A stretch of 64,000 nt of DNA from NCBI GenBank assembly GCA_900708905.1, contig CAADRB010000028.1, forward strand, positions 1,222,978 to 1,286,977. The letters run 5' to 3'. A program made the position numbers and the translations under genes. Origin of the DNA: Hymenolepis diminuta (lineage: Eukaryota; Platyhelminthes; Cestoda; Cyclophyllidea; Hymenolepididae). Under the pieces are notes generated by a model that searched no databases, was not told the origin of the DNA, and saw only the letters and a list, made by a program, of their open reading frames with translations. Positions within the stretch are counted from its first letter, which is position 1; every line of letters begins with the position of its first letter. Shown here piece after piece: positions 24,601 to 34,800 of the stretch.

Positions 24601-27600
24601 ACGTCCTAGATTCTTCTTTGTTTATCTGTTGAACATAGGTTCAACAGTCCCCTAAACCACAGCCCATTTTGTACCTTACTTGAATAAACGTATTCAGGTA
24701 CTTTCCAGCTTTCTGGTAGGTCGGGTGTTGAACCATCCCAGGTTTTAGGGTTAGTAGCTTGATACTGAGGGCACCGTAGAAACAGGGGCAGGTTATAATC
24801 TTGTTCCTCGACATTTATCATGCGGATATTTGTATACAATCTATGATCTGCTCTCCTCTGTAGCTTACCGTAACCGACTCTTAGATTCCCTAAGACATTC
24901 CACTAGTTACAAAAAAGACCCGACAACACCACAATACAAAATGGCCCCAACCATCATATCAAAATAAGACGCACGTTTTCATATCTATTGGTCGATCCAT
25001 ATTATGGGGCACCTACAATGGTAAATTTGTTCGAATAAAAGAGAGTTAAAAGAAGCGGGAATTGAAGGGTAAAAAATGAAGAATCTTACGCATAAGAATT
25101 ATTTTAGGGAAAAATTATTTTCTTATATGTGGCACAATCCACTTTCGTAATGAGTATCATCTTACTGATGAGTTTGCATATACTGTGCATTTTCGTTTGA
25201 ATTTTCCACTCATCTGGCTATCCACATTTTTATCAATGGATTGTTCACTGAATTATGTCCTACCCTCTGAAAGTTCAAATTTTAGGGCTTGACCCCTATT
25301 TTATTGAGTAAGTTCACGTCCGCGATATTCAAAGTTTATGGAGTAATCGATTAAATTGCCATCTGGTCTTGTCTTCTAGAGACATATCTCTTCTCATATT
25401 CAAGTGCAGCTGCTTAATTCTAAGACGTGTTTAACATTCAATAGTGAGATATTTCGTGCCTTATTTTGAGGAACAGTATTATTAAATGCAGAGGAAGTAG
25501 CAGCGTTAACAAATGTTGGCCTAAATACAATACCTTTTCTCTTATTAACTGAAAGTTTTTGGTAGTCTCGAATGCTGTATGAATAAAGCAAATACAGTTT
25601 TAGTTCAATTTTAGGGAGAAGGCCTGTAATTTCGGTCTGATTTGGCCTAATAGGTAACAGGGAGAGCGCGCAGCCTAAAAAGTGTTATGTTATGCGGTAC
25701 ATGGACTGTGACGCCCGCGTATGACTTATTTTATGGTCGTGTGAAGGTGTGAGCTGGTTACAATACCCATGTCAATCAATTCTATTAAATGATGAAATCA
25801 CAATTCAAAGTTTGTTGTCAATGTCACGTAGTTAACCACCTCATCTGCGGATCCAGAGGTCATGGGTTCCATGCCCATCGGTGTATACCCAGTTTGTGTG
25901 ATAGTCGATACTACTGATTAAGCTGAGTTAACAAAAAAATAGCAGAATCCGTGTTTCTCACAGAGAGACTTCTATTCTCAAGAAGAGCTTTCCAAGAACT
26001 TTTGAAAACGCTTTTCTAAATAGATTTGAACGTTAAAGGCTATTTAGTACAATGATGCGTCTGAATGTTAAAGGATGGTCTTTAATATGGGTCTGATTTG
26101 GGTTAATAAATGGCAGGTGGAGCACGGGGTCTATAAAGTATAAATTCTTTAGAAGCAAGTTCGTTCACGTGTTATGGGACCCACAAATAGCAAGTTTTAA
26201 GGTCATGTACTTAATAAGATGACTGATGGCGTGGTAGACTATAATATTCCTATTGATCATGCGAGATAAATTCCATCAAATGATGCAATCAGAATTCTCG
26301 ATATTTCTTAAGTTTGTTATAAAATGCCAATGGGATCGACATAGTGATGTTTGTTCTTGTTAAGCGACACAATTTTTGAACGAATTTCAATTCTACGGAG
26401 ATGGTCAATAAGGAATCCGTCACTTGTTAAAATCAGCCTACTTAACTTTTGCACGTAATTACCAACTTATTATTGAATCGGCAAGCTATAAACATTATTT
26501 GATTCTCTCATATCTAGGTTTTAGACGAAAACAATTAGGGTTTAGATGAGATTAACGTTTTCTTTCAAAATTGTCCCCTCCTGTCTTTTATTTAGGCCTT
26601 GTGTCTCAGATATTTCCCTTTAGTTCAAACCATTCATTTACGTAGATCTTATATCCCATACTAATCGGACAAGTGGACGCGTAACTCTATTTTGAAAAGA
26701 CTAGTAGAAAATTTCATTCGCAAATTGCACTTGTTCACTGATAAAAGAATGCATACCGTAATCTGTGATACTTTTGAATATTTTTGAAGTTCATCCGTCT
26801 GTATCCTTCAAAAAGTGAATATGTACAATCTCAAAAGTCCCTCGACAATAAACAGCCAAACCTTTTCCAAACAGACTCTCTGGGATAGTCCTACAATTAT
26901 ATCTAATAATTAGATTTTTCTGGTTTGTGTCCTGATTTATAACTATTTTAGGACTAGAGTGAGACTTTAGTTACTCCGGGTTTTCGGTTATCAGCTTAAT
27001 CTCGGCGGATATGCCAGTTGCACTAATGAAGGTCAAATCGAATGGCACTACTTCTCAAAATCTCGAAATAATTTAAATCTTTTTACCCTAATAGTTGGGA
27101 TAAATTGTTAAGTTAATATAATATTTTCAAATTGCATGAGGTAGTACGAGTTTCTGGTATCCGAATGTTGACTTAGGCTTATGAAGATGCAATTGTTATT
27201 CTGCACAAGAGGATACAAATGAATTGAGGTGATCATTTAATCCAGCTGGTCCATAAATTCTGATTTCACGAATATAAACTCACTCAGAAACTCTAGAGTT
27301 CAGCTATGATTACTGAACTTCGAGATAGTAAAGTATTACAGAGTGGAGAACATTCTAATGCTTGCAGAATTCAAACAAATTTTGGACCGGATGCTCAGAT
27401 ATTAACATCTAGAGCTATTCGATTCACCACTCGTTTAATCCATTATTGATCCATATTGCTGTTCCCATATTCGTTTACTTTCATTATTAAAGTTTGCGAT
27501 CTTTTGCGTTACCATTTCGTTGTATTAATAGCGGAGATTGGCCTTCGGAAGAAAATGCCATGGGAATTTTTTATTTTTTTATTATATTATAGGTGTTTGC

Positions 27601-28426
27601 CAAGTGAAAGTTTAAAATTTGCATTGGGAAATTTGCAGTCATTCCTTGTATTGCTTAAATAGAACTTAATATTTTCTCAGCCATCTCTTTAACCTGAGAA
27701 ATGGCAAATGGCCCCTTGGTAATACTTCTAAATTTCTAGGCGATCTTAATTAATATAAATGTATTTGATTCTCTTATACTTCGCTGTTTTTTTAATTTTG
27801 AAGAGTTCAAGGCACCATTATGTGAAAGCTTGTTAGTTTCTAATATTTACAACGCCCTTGCTCTAAAGTTGAATATTATTTTCCTCTGCCTTTCCCAGTA
27901 TTGAATTTCTAGGTCGATCAGTTAAATCTGTCGCAATTATTCAACAGAATTTCATCTATTTCAGGATGGTCAAGTCGAATTGGTGACTGTGAACCCCGGA
28001 GAGGAAGGAAATTGGGTTGATGCGGGGACTTTCGAGAGAAATCTCACCAACTTTCAATCCTGGGATTGGGTTTACGGAGATACACCCAAGTTCACCATTC
28101 CCATGGAAGCGGACGACGGAACGGTTCTTTGTCTGCACTGTGAAAAGGGTCGTATCGCCAAATTAGAGCAGACTGGAGGTCCAATCATTGACACATCCCT
28201 TCTTCAGCGATTTTCATCTGCTATAACCGGCAAACAACCTACTAGCCCGTGGGTGGATAAACTTAATGAAGCTCTTGTTGGCAAAAAGCTCCAATTTATG
28301 GAGATTCACGAGGCCTTAATGGAGGTTGAAACGGAGTTGAGTGCCAAATCGGATGGACTCAAGGATCCCTATGAACATGTCTCGCAAATTATTGATCGCC
28401 TTCGTGGAATGGCTACCTGTTTCTAG
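18605..28426 (+). CDS. LIPT1: Lipoyltransferase 1, mitochondrial (four exons)
   Basis: Moves the lipoyl group from the glycine-cleavage H protein onto the E2 subunits of mitochondrial 2-oxoacid dehydrogenases. Exons: 18605-19111, 22106-22234, 22669-22794 and 27965-28426. All introns are phase 0 with GT-AG ends. Together they give 407 residues (human is 373). The N-terminus (MFLSKVCVTRGFSSLATKK) is basic and Ser-rich like a mitochondrial presequence. The ligase signature RRMSGGGAVFHDHGN is at residues 97-111. The lysine motif KKISGSASR, equivalent to the substrate-binding KVxG of bacterial LplA, is near residue 176, followed by LHHCTLLFNTSL. The last exon carries WDWVYGDTPKFTI, the family's C-terminal signature. 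Intron 1 (3.0 kb) and intron 3 (5.2 kb) hold repeats, and intron 3 also holds an antisense open frame. An AATAAA lies 121 nt after the stop. The gene is convergent with PARD3. Confidence 0.94.
20283..20615 (+). repeat. Dispersed repeat B, copy in LIPT1 intron 1
   Basis: About 300 bp shared with 55285-55600 (+) and, inverted, with 54485-54805. Landmarks are GATGGAATAAGTCA near the start, GACGTCAGTC, TTGTCGGWGTCTCRGCGTGA, ACACAGCGGGACC, CCAGTCAATCATTTCTAATC and GACATCTGCTGGCTATAGCA at the end. No coding potential, no obvious terminal inverted repeats. Confidence 0.8.
21535..21735 (-). repeat. tRNA-derived SINE C, copy in LIPT1 intron 1
   Basis: The reverse complement aligns with the copies at 33.3 and 34.3 kb. 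It has a GATCGATGCTCC block where those have the B-box-like part, then GCATATCTAG, then a CTCTGATCAATAAGG block, then CCCCTAATGGGCTTGG at the 3' end. That same 3' end recurs at 24240-24300. Confidence 0.6.
23133..23831 (-). CDS. Uncharacterised Lys-rich open frame inside LIPT1 intron 3
   Basis: A 232-codon stop-to-stop frame on the strand opposite LIPT1; the first in-frame ATG is near 23663, giving 176 residues. The part before that ATG contains cysteines in a C-x2-C ... C ... C arrangement (KCWLCNDL, ELFCLYEF, SNLCGERG). The middle is very basic (SRKKKRKQHPKQVQ, KRKPRTKREEKDRF). The end is Pro/Tyr-containing (YQSSEYSPEYEIGRHDGKEN). I do not recognise the family. A frame this long is unlikely by chance in DNA this AT-rich. 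It could be an exon of a nested gene, possibly entered through the acceptor-like AAATTTCTAG at about 23808, or a recently inserted retrocopy. Confidence 0.4.
   Translation of the reverse strand, partial: TDFLGKKFLAKLCRNVSSLRKTLTKCWLCNDLRPELFCLYEFHKSNLCGERGRKEAMYRAKQNLKKKVESTVSQVIESITSPKKDMKQNKNPQKNPHVHIMRMSRKKKRKQHPKQVQIIVNESKPKQKIKAVEKIENEDLVESIVNAVFCSRYMKRKPRTKREEKDRFYEKEERAMEEKLKGVIMNFPTAVRPKLGGKPPTELLTGRSRPNLYQSSEYSPEYEIGRHDGKEN
24240..24300 (-). repeat. tRNA-derived SINE C, 3' end fragment
   Basis: Shares CCAAGCCCATTAGGGGAAGT exactly with 21544-21563, in the same orientation. Only the 3' tail of the element is recognisable. Confidence 0.55.
24850..25140 (+). repeat. Dispersed repeat A, copy in LIPT1 intron 3
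   Basis: Carries GTAACCGACTCTTAGATTCC, GACCCGACAACACCACAATA, AAGACGCACGTTTTC, TTCGAATAAAAGAGAGTTAA, GAAGAATCTTACGC and TTTTCTTATATGTGGCAC in the family order. It is the closest relative of the copy at 55690-55960. Confidence 0.75.
25825..25935 (+). repeat. tRNA-derived SINE C, partial copy
   Basis: Contains GGTCATGGGTTCCATGCCCA, whose GGTTCCATGCC resembles a pol III B box, followed by a CGGTGTATACCCAG block that matches the post-B-box part of the 21.5- and 34.3-kb copies. The 3' tail is not recognisable. Confidence 0.45.
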
Positions 28427-28546
28427 TCCCTTGCAAATGCTTCCTCCCCCCGTCTAGAATTTTTCTATATTTCAACTAGTAGATTTTATAATACATCGTC
28501 TACTTATTTTTTATCAGTAGCCTGTTAGGACAATGGGATATTGGTC

Positions 28547-28552
28547 AATAAA
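28547..28552 (+). terminator. Likely LIPT1 polyadenylation signal
   Basis: AATAAA 121 nt after the LIPT1 stop, followed by a T-rich stretch. It is the first such hexamer after the gene. The PARD3 stop lies 303 bp beyond it on the opposite strand. Confidence 0.6.
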
Positions 28553-28854
28553 AGTATGTATAATTTATTCACGAACACAGCACAAGATGGATTATTTATA
28601 GTTTTTTGGGGGCTTTGAGGAAGTGGAATTTCACAGCACATTGAGGAAGATAGTGGGCGGGATTTAACTCTTGTGGAAGTATGATCGATAATCGTTAGGA
28701 TTGAAAAAAAGTGACTGAGTTGTATATAAAAAGGAGAGATATATGTATGCACATTAGGTTACACTCTAGGTTTTGGGAAGATTTGTTGTTGATTTATGCT
28801 TTCCAAATGCAAAACGGGAGAAAGTGAACTTTCAGGGAGGGAAGGGGGGGAGGA

Positions 28855-31800
28855 TTATAAAACGAGATGATCTTCATATCCTTGGTCGTTTACGTTCGTT
28901 AGGACGCTAGATTTTGGTTGGCTGTGACTGGCTGAACGCATTTTCCTAAAAATACAAAAAGTAAGTGACATTTGGATTTCAATTTACCTATAGTTAAAAT
29001 TAAAAATTACTTATCACAAAAGAGCTAGATATATATTTAAAATTATCATGTTTTTTCTCTTAATAATGATGTATTGTTTATAACTTTCAAGGTCACTTAC
29101 GGCCTAATAATCACCGTGGTTTGCACTTTTGATTGGCGCATATTCAAGGACGGGAGAGTTTGATAAGGGGGCTCGCTTTGATTATTACGCCGACGGGATC
29201 GATTTTCGTGAACAACGTGAGTAAGATCCAACCGGGGAACTGATCTCGGTGGTAGAAGTGGAAGGTACATTGGAAAGGGCTCGCAATTGGGGGCCTATAT
29301 GAACAACACACGAATATCGATCGATTAGATATCGAGCTTTACTCGAGAGGAGAGGGGTGGGGAAGGGCGGGTGAGAAGGCATGGCATTAGGGTGCGCAGT
29401 TTCAAGTGATGATTTATGTGTGTAGTTATGACTGAACTTAAATACCTTGTTTTGGAATTTATCCACAATGAGATAATATCGAAACCTTAATCTGAGATCT
29501 CGTTTCATGTATATATGAGAACAGTTTCTCGATCAGAAGTGCTGTTTCTTTCCTATTATAGGTTCAGGATAAAACTATAGCTCATACGATATTTAAAACT
29601 TGTTTTAGTACTACATAGAAAAGGTTTTTTAACTCATTAATAATCTATTTAAACTGTCGTCTACTCTAGTATAGTTAGTTTCGAATAGATTAGTAGTACG
29701 GTGACTTCAATTTTCTGAAATATTTTACAAAATTAAATATAACCGCCAATATTGGGGATATACTATTCGTATATATACATAGAATTTGAATAACTTTTAA
29801 TGCACAAATCCGATTTCAATATAATAAGTCCATTTATTAACAGACCATATCAAGGCTACAAATTGGACCGAAGGATGTGTAACTTTCAAGTTCTTGTAAG
29901 TTAGTCGGAGGGGTCTGCGAAACGCAATGAATAAATTTCTTATATTTCGATGTTCATATCTTCAGAGTTCATTTCTTTTCCAGCTTTAAATTATATACCT
30001 TGGGCATTTGTATAAGTGTAGGCGCTGATTTTATATCAATGCAAAGGGTTTTATCGTGAGATAAGTTGAACGCTCCTATTGGGGGTTGCAAAATAGGATA
30101 TTTATGTAACTTAAATAGTAATTGGGGAGTGTTAGAAAATTATATGATAGCCATATAGCAAATAATTAGTTGATTAAATAATAGGGTTGAAATAGATATG
30201 TCGGGGTGAGAACAGGCTTACGTCAATAACACTGATCAGGAAATTGGGAGGAAAAAAAATTTATTAGTTAATTGATTTATATCATTCGATTTGACAAAAC
30301 AATGGACAAAAAAGGTTGAGTTTACATACACTGCATATATCTATTTAAAAAATTATATTTTGACTATCCATTGAATAGTTTCGGTATACTAAACTACATT
30401 CAATAGTAAGTTATGGTTTTAACGCTTGCTGACCAGACACTAAGCGTAAGGGTACTTGTCTTAAGCAACGGTCTTCAACACCTTTGAGTTAATTAATTCA
30501 ATTGCACTACTAATATAAAATTTAAAATTCAAATTAAATTCCCCTCGATCGTCGCGGAATTTTCAAAGAGGAAGGCGGCCCTAGATACCTTTAAGTAGAA
30601 TAATAAGAAGTTTGTTCAAGATAATGTGGCCTTGAAAGCCAAGTATATCCGAAAACAAATGTTACAAAAAGGTGTTTTCGAAGTGGAACATCGTTCCTAG
30701 AGAAGAGTAAAGTTGAATTCATTTTATCTGAAGTAAATCTCAACTATTAAAATAATCCCTTTACATTTATACAGATGGGATGGGTACAACTGTTCATGCT
30801 TATTGTGTCCTGATATGTATCAGGTTATAACAGAAGTTCTGTACAATTTTTGAGCTATGAGCTTAGGGCACAATCATTTCAATTTACCTTGTTAGTGTTG
30901 TATGCTTATCCATAGTAATTGACAAAATGTTATTTCTTCTTTCAGATTGTTTGATAATTATCATTATTAATAACTATTTCTAGCTCTAATGTACACTCCA
31001 AATAGAGAGCATATCAGGCGTATTTTACTGTTTGAATTTCATAAGGAAAATACGGGAAGCTCAGCACCAAAAACACTCTAAGACACTTTTGGAAATGATG
31101 TTGTGAATGAAAAGATCTGCGGAAGGTGGTTTTCACATTTCAAAAAGGATGACTTCAGCTTGAAGCACGAACCGAGAGCAGGATGCTCAAAAAAGTCAAT
31201 TATAAGCAATTGAAAATTGCCATTGATGAAAATCCAACCTGCACCACTAGAGAACTGAGCAAAACCTTTCACGTAAGCCGCCATATGACCATATATAGGG
31301 AAATGAAAATGAAATGAGACTTGGCTGGGAAAGTCTCAAGGGCTGGCAAATGCCCCTCCCCCACACGATTTGTCAGAAATCAACAGGCAATAGAGTGTGA
31401 CCTATTGTGTTTCACGACGTCCTCATGGACGTCGGGCACCTTTTTTAGACCGAATCATAACTGACAGCGACGAGAAGTGGTGGATCCTNNNNNNNNNNNN
31501 NNNNNNNNNNNNNNNNNNNNNNNNNNNNNNNNNNNNNNNNNNNNNNNNNNNNNNNNNNNNNNNNNNNNNNNNNNNNNNNNNNNNNNNNNNNNNNNNNNNN
31601 NNNNNNNNNNNNNNNNNNNNNNNNNNNNNNNNNAATAACATCTGAAGTTTACTGTCAGCAGCTAACTCGTTTAAAAGCAGTTAACGGAAGGCAGAAAAAC
31701 GGCCTTCTTTGATCAATCGAAAAAGAGTGGTTCTGCACCATGACAATGCCAGACCCCACACTTCAAGAGTAACTAAAAATCTCGTTAAAGAATTTGGCTG

Positions 31801-34800
31801 GGAAATCATGCATCACCCGTCGTATTCTCCAGATCTTGCACCAACCCATTTTCACCTTTTCAGAAGCTTACAGAATCGTTTAATGGAACAAAGGCCTACT
31901 TCAAGAGAAGAGGTCGAAGTGAAGATAGTTTCTTTTTTTGAGTTCAAACTGTCTAAATTCTATGAAGAAGGAATGAGAAAGCTTATGGCAAGATGGGAAG
32001 ATGTAATTAATAAAAATGGTGGCTATGTTGAACACCAAATAAATGTATTTTTGACGAAATTCTCACTTTAATTCATATTGAAAAAATGGACAGAACTTCT
32101 GTTACAACCTCATAGATCATTAGATCTGCTATTTGAAGCAGGTAATATAAGCACAAATCTTCATTCATGACAATGGGCCTTCACTGAATATCTTTCAAGG
32201 ATAATCTCTAACTTATAACTTTCAAGCATTTCAAACCAAGATAATCTCTGATGCACAGGTTTATCGACGGTTCCTCCTTCTTTACTGATCAACTGAAATG
32301 GCATCACCTGCATATTCCAATCTATATAAAGAAATATACTTTCCTAATAAAGGAACCGTCCATTGATTTACAGATCTAAATAGCGATAGTGTTCGTTTTA
32401 TTAGGAACCCGCAATATCGCAAATTCAACGCAGGCATAATCAGTGTTATATTAATATCCTATCGTCGTTCTCAGTACTTGATAAATTAATATCAAGATTA
32501 CTCTACTTCATATTAAATTTCCATTCATTCTTATTGCTACTATTAGCTACTAGCTACTAAAAATATCTTAGTTTAGCTACTCAGATAGAGATGGTCAGAA
32601 GCATAATATGTATTAAAATTTTGATCCTGTTATTTCGTACGAAAAATGGAAAATTTGATTTCCAAATAGGTGTTGGTATCATGAAATTAGAACATAACAA
32701 TAAAAATAAGCTATTACACGTTTTACATTGTTTTCGTATAAATACTAATTCAGCCTGTAAATAAATCCCAACCGGAAATCGCATATCCCTCCTATATGCA
32801 GTTTCAAATTTCGACGAGTGCGGAAAAATCTCCACCAAGCTCTTTTACTAAATTATTTAAGACGTGGCTCTATTTGTTTGCGTAAGCTTAAATACAAGAT
32901 ATTGATTTATAGGGGTAAATTGTATAGGAACTTCAAATATTAAAATACCTTTACTATGTTATAGCGCTTTGAGAAAATGGAGACTGTAAAATATGAAGCT
33001 ATTTTGAGAAATTGTTACCTCTAGATCCAAGTCAAGAAGATGAGAATCTTGGATTCCATAAGCTTCATAATACGTACCTCATTACTTTAAACGATGGCTA
33101 AAGTGGTCATCTATCATGCTCATATTGAGACCACTAATTGGGGAACAAAAGACTCTTAGAGAACCCATCTATCCTAATTCGATACTCTTTTTGCCTACTT
33201 CGATTCTTTCCAACTATTGCGCTCTCCTTCTTCCCCTCTCACTTTTTTAAGCTAATTATGCTTTGGTATCCAAAATGCCAGCAATCTATTGTGCGAGCCA
33301 GCGGCACATCACTCAGTGTGCACCTCTGTTAAGTTAAAGATCGCAAGATCGATACTTATCGATGCACATTCAGTGATGTGGATGAGCAACCGTATTGATT
33401 AATTCTGATCAACAGGAAAGGTGTTAAGATGCGAATTTCTCATGAGGATGGCTTAAGGATACCTTTCCTGTACACAAATTAAGTGAACTTGGAAAGTTTT
33501 GGTCTCTTGCTCATCTCTCGGCCTTCTAATATTTCTAAGAAACTGCTGCATATTATTCTTGTAGTTGAGCCTTAAGCTAGTTAAACAACTTAATGATAAA
33601 TGCAAAGTCCACCTTTTTAGAGTAATAAGACAACCTTGAAAGAATAAAAAGGCTAATTAAAGGAGATATTTAAAAGTGTAGTAATATATTTTAGGACTTT
33701 TGCCGCATGCACTGCTATCAAAAGTGTATACTAAAAGCATTCGCTAAGTGTACTTACCTTGAGTAGTGCTTTAGCAACAAACACAACAATTCTGCCATAG
33801 GGCAGACCGCTAATATTAGTATAGCGAGAAAACTATAATACACCCACAAAAATCCTTCAAACACAAAATAAGAGGAGTACTCAAAAATCTACTTCATACC
33901 TGTCGATTGGTGGCCTTGCTATTTAGACTCGGCCGATGTTGCGGACTATTGGAATTCTTAGAAGATCTAATGAGAGTGTGAGGGGAACATCGCATTCGGT
34001 CGGATGGGTAGGTGAAAGAGGCAGTGTGATTATAATCGGTACTGCGAATGATCACTGCAAGAGAATGGGAACGGATAGGGGCATGAGGGGAATCCATTTT
34101 CCCCTTCATTATGGGGATTGGGGCGGCGGCATAAGATGAAGATAGTTGATTCTGAAATGAAGAAAACAAATCCCTTAAGTGATGCAGAAATATGTAAATA
34201 AGCAGAATATTCCTACTAAAACTGAGTTAAGAGAGAAGATTTTTAAGTTACTTATCTGCAGTCATGGAAATGTACATGCAATGGAAAAATTGATTTTAGA
34301 ACTCGGTGAGCCGGTGGCTCAGTGGCATGTTTCCTTAGTCATAGATACCAAGGTCGATCCTCATCGATGCGCATCCAGCGATGTTGAGAGACAACCCCAT
34401 TGGTTAATTCTGGTCAAAAAGGAGTGGTAACTGGCGATTTTGTCATAAGAGTGGCTCCACTATACCTCTCTTCTGCCAATGTCCAAAGTTATCAAAATTT
34501 CCCATAGCGAAATTGGGAAGTTTATGAAATAGGATTTATGCCTATTTTACTTTTTCATTTGTCTTGTTAAATGGTGGCATGATAGAAATTTTATCGACTT
34601 CTGATTATTGGAGCTTAGTGGTACATAAATCTCCCTTTTAGTTCGAAGAGGCACAGAAATACGTGAGTGTTTTGGGACCGCTTATGTAAACTATTTCAAT
34701 ATATCATTCCTTTCAATATTTGATAAGTGAATTTTGTCCCGATATTCAATAGTGCATTTAAAATGGCACCATTGGGTCTCAAATATTCAAATTATAACAA

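Noticed and set aside
29185..29508. 107-codon minus-strand open frame overlapping the PARD3 exon near 29.2 kb
   Set aside because: A different frame gives correct splice phase with the previous PARD3 exon, so this is a shadow.
34300..34380. A functional tRNA gene
   Set aside because: A and B boxes are recognisable but the arms do not fold into a proper cloverleaf by eye, and the unit recurs with a non-tRNA tail, so it is a SINE head.
34179..34430. 83-codon plus-strand open frame
   Set aside because: Its second half lies in the tRNA-derived SINE C. Other copies do not keep the frame.
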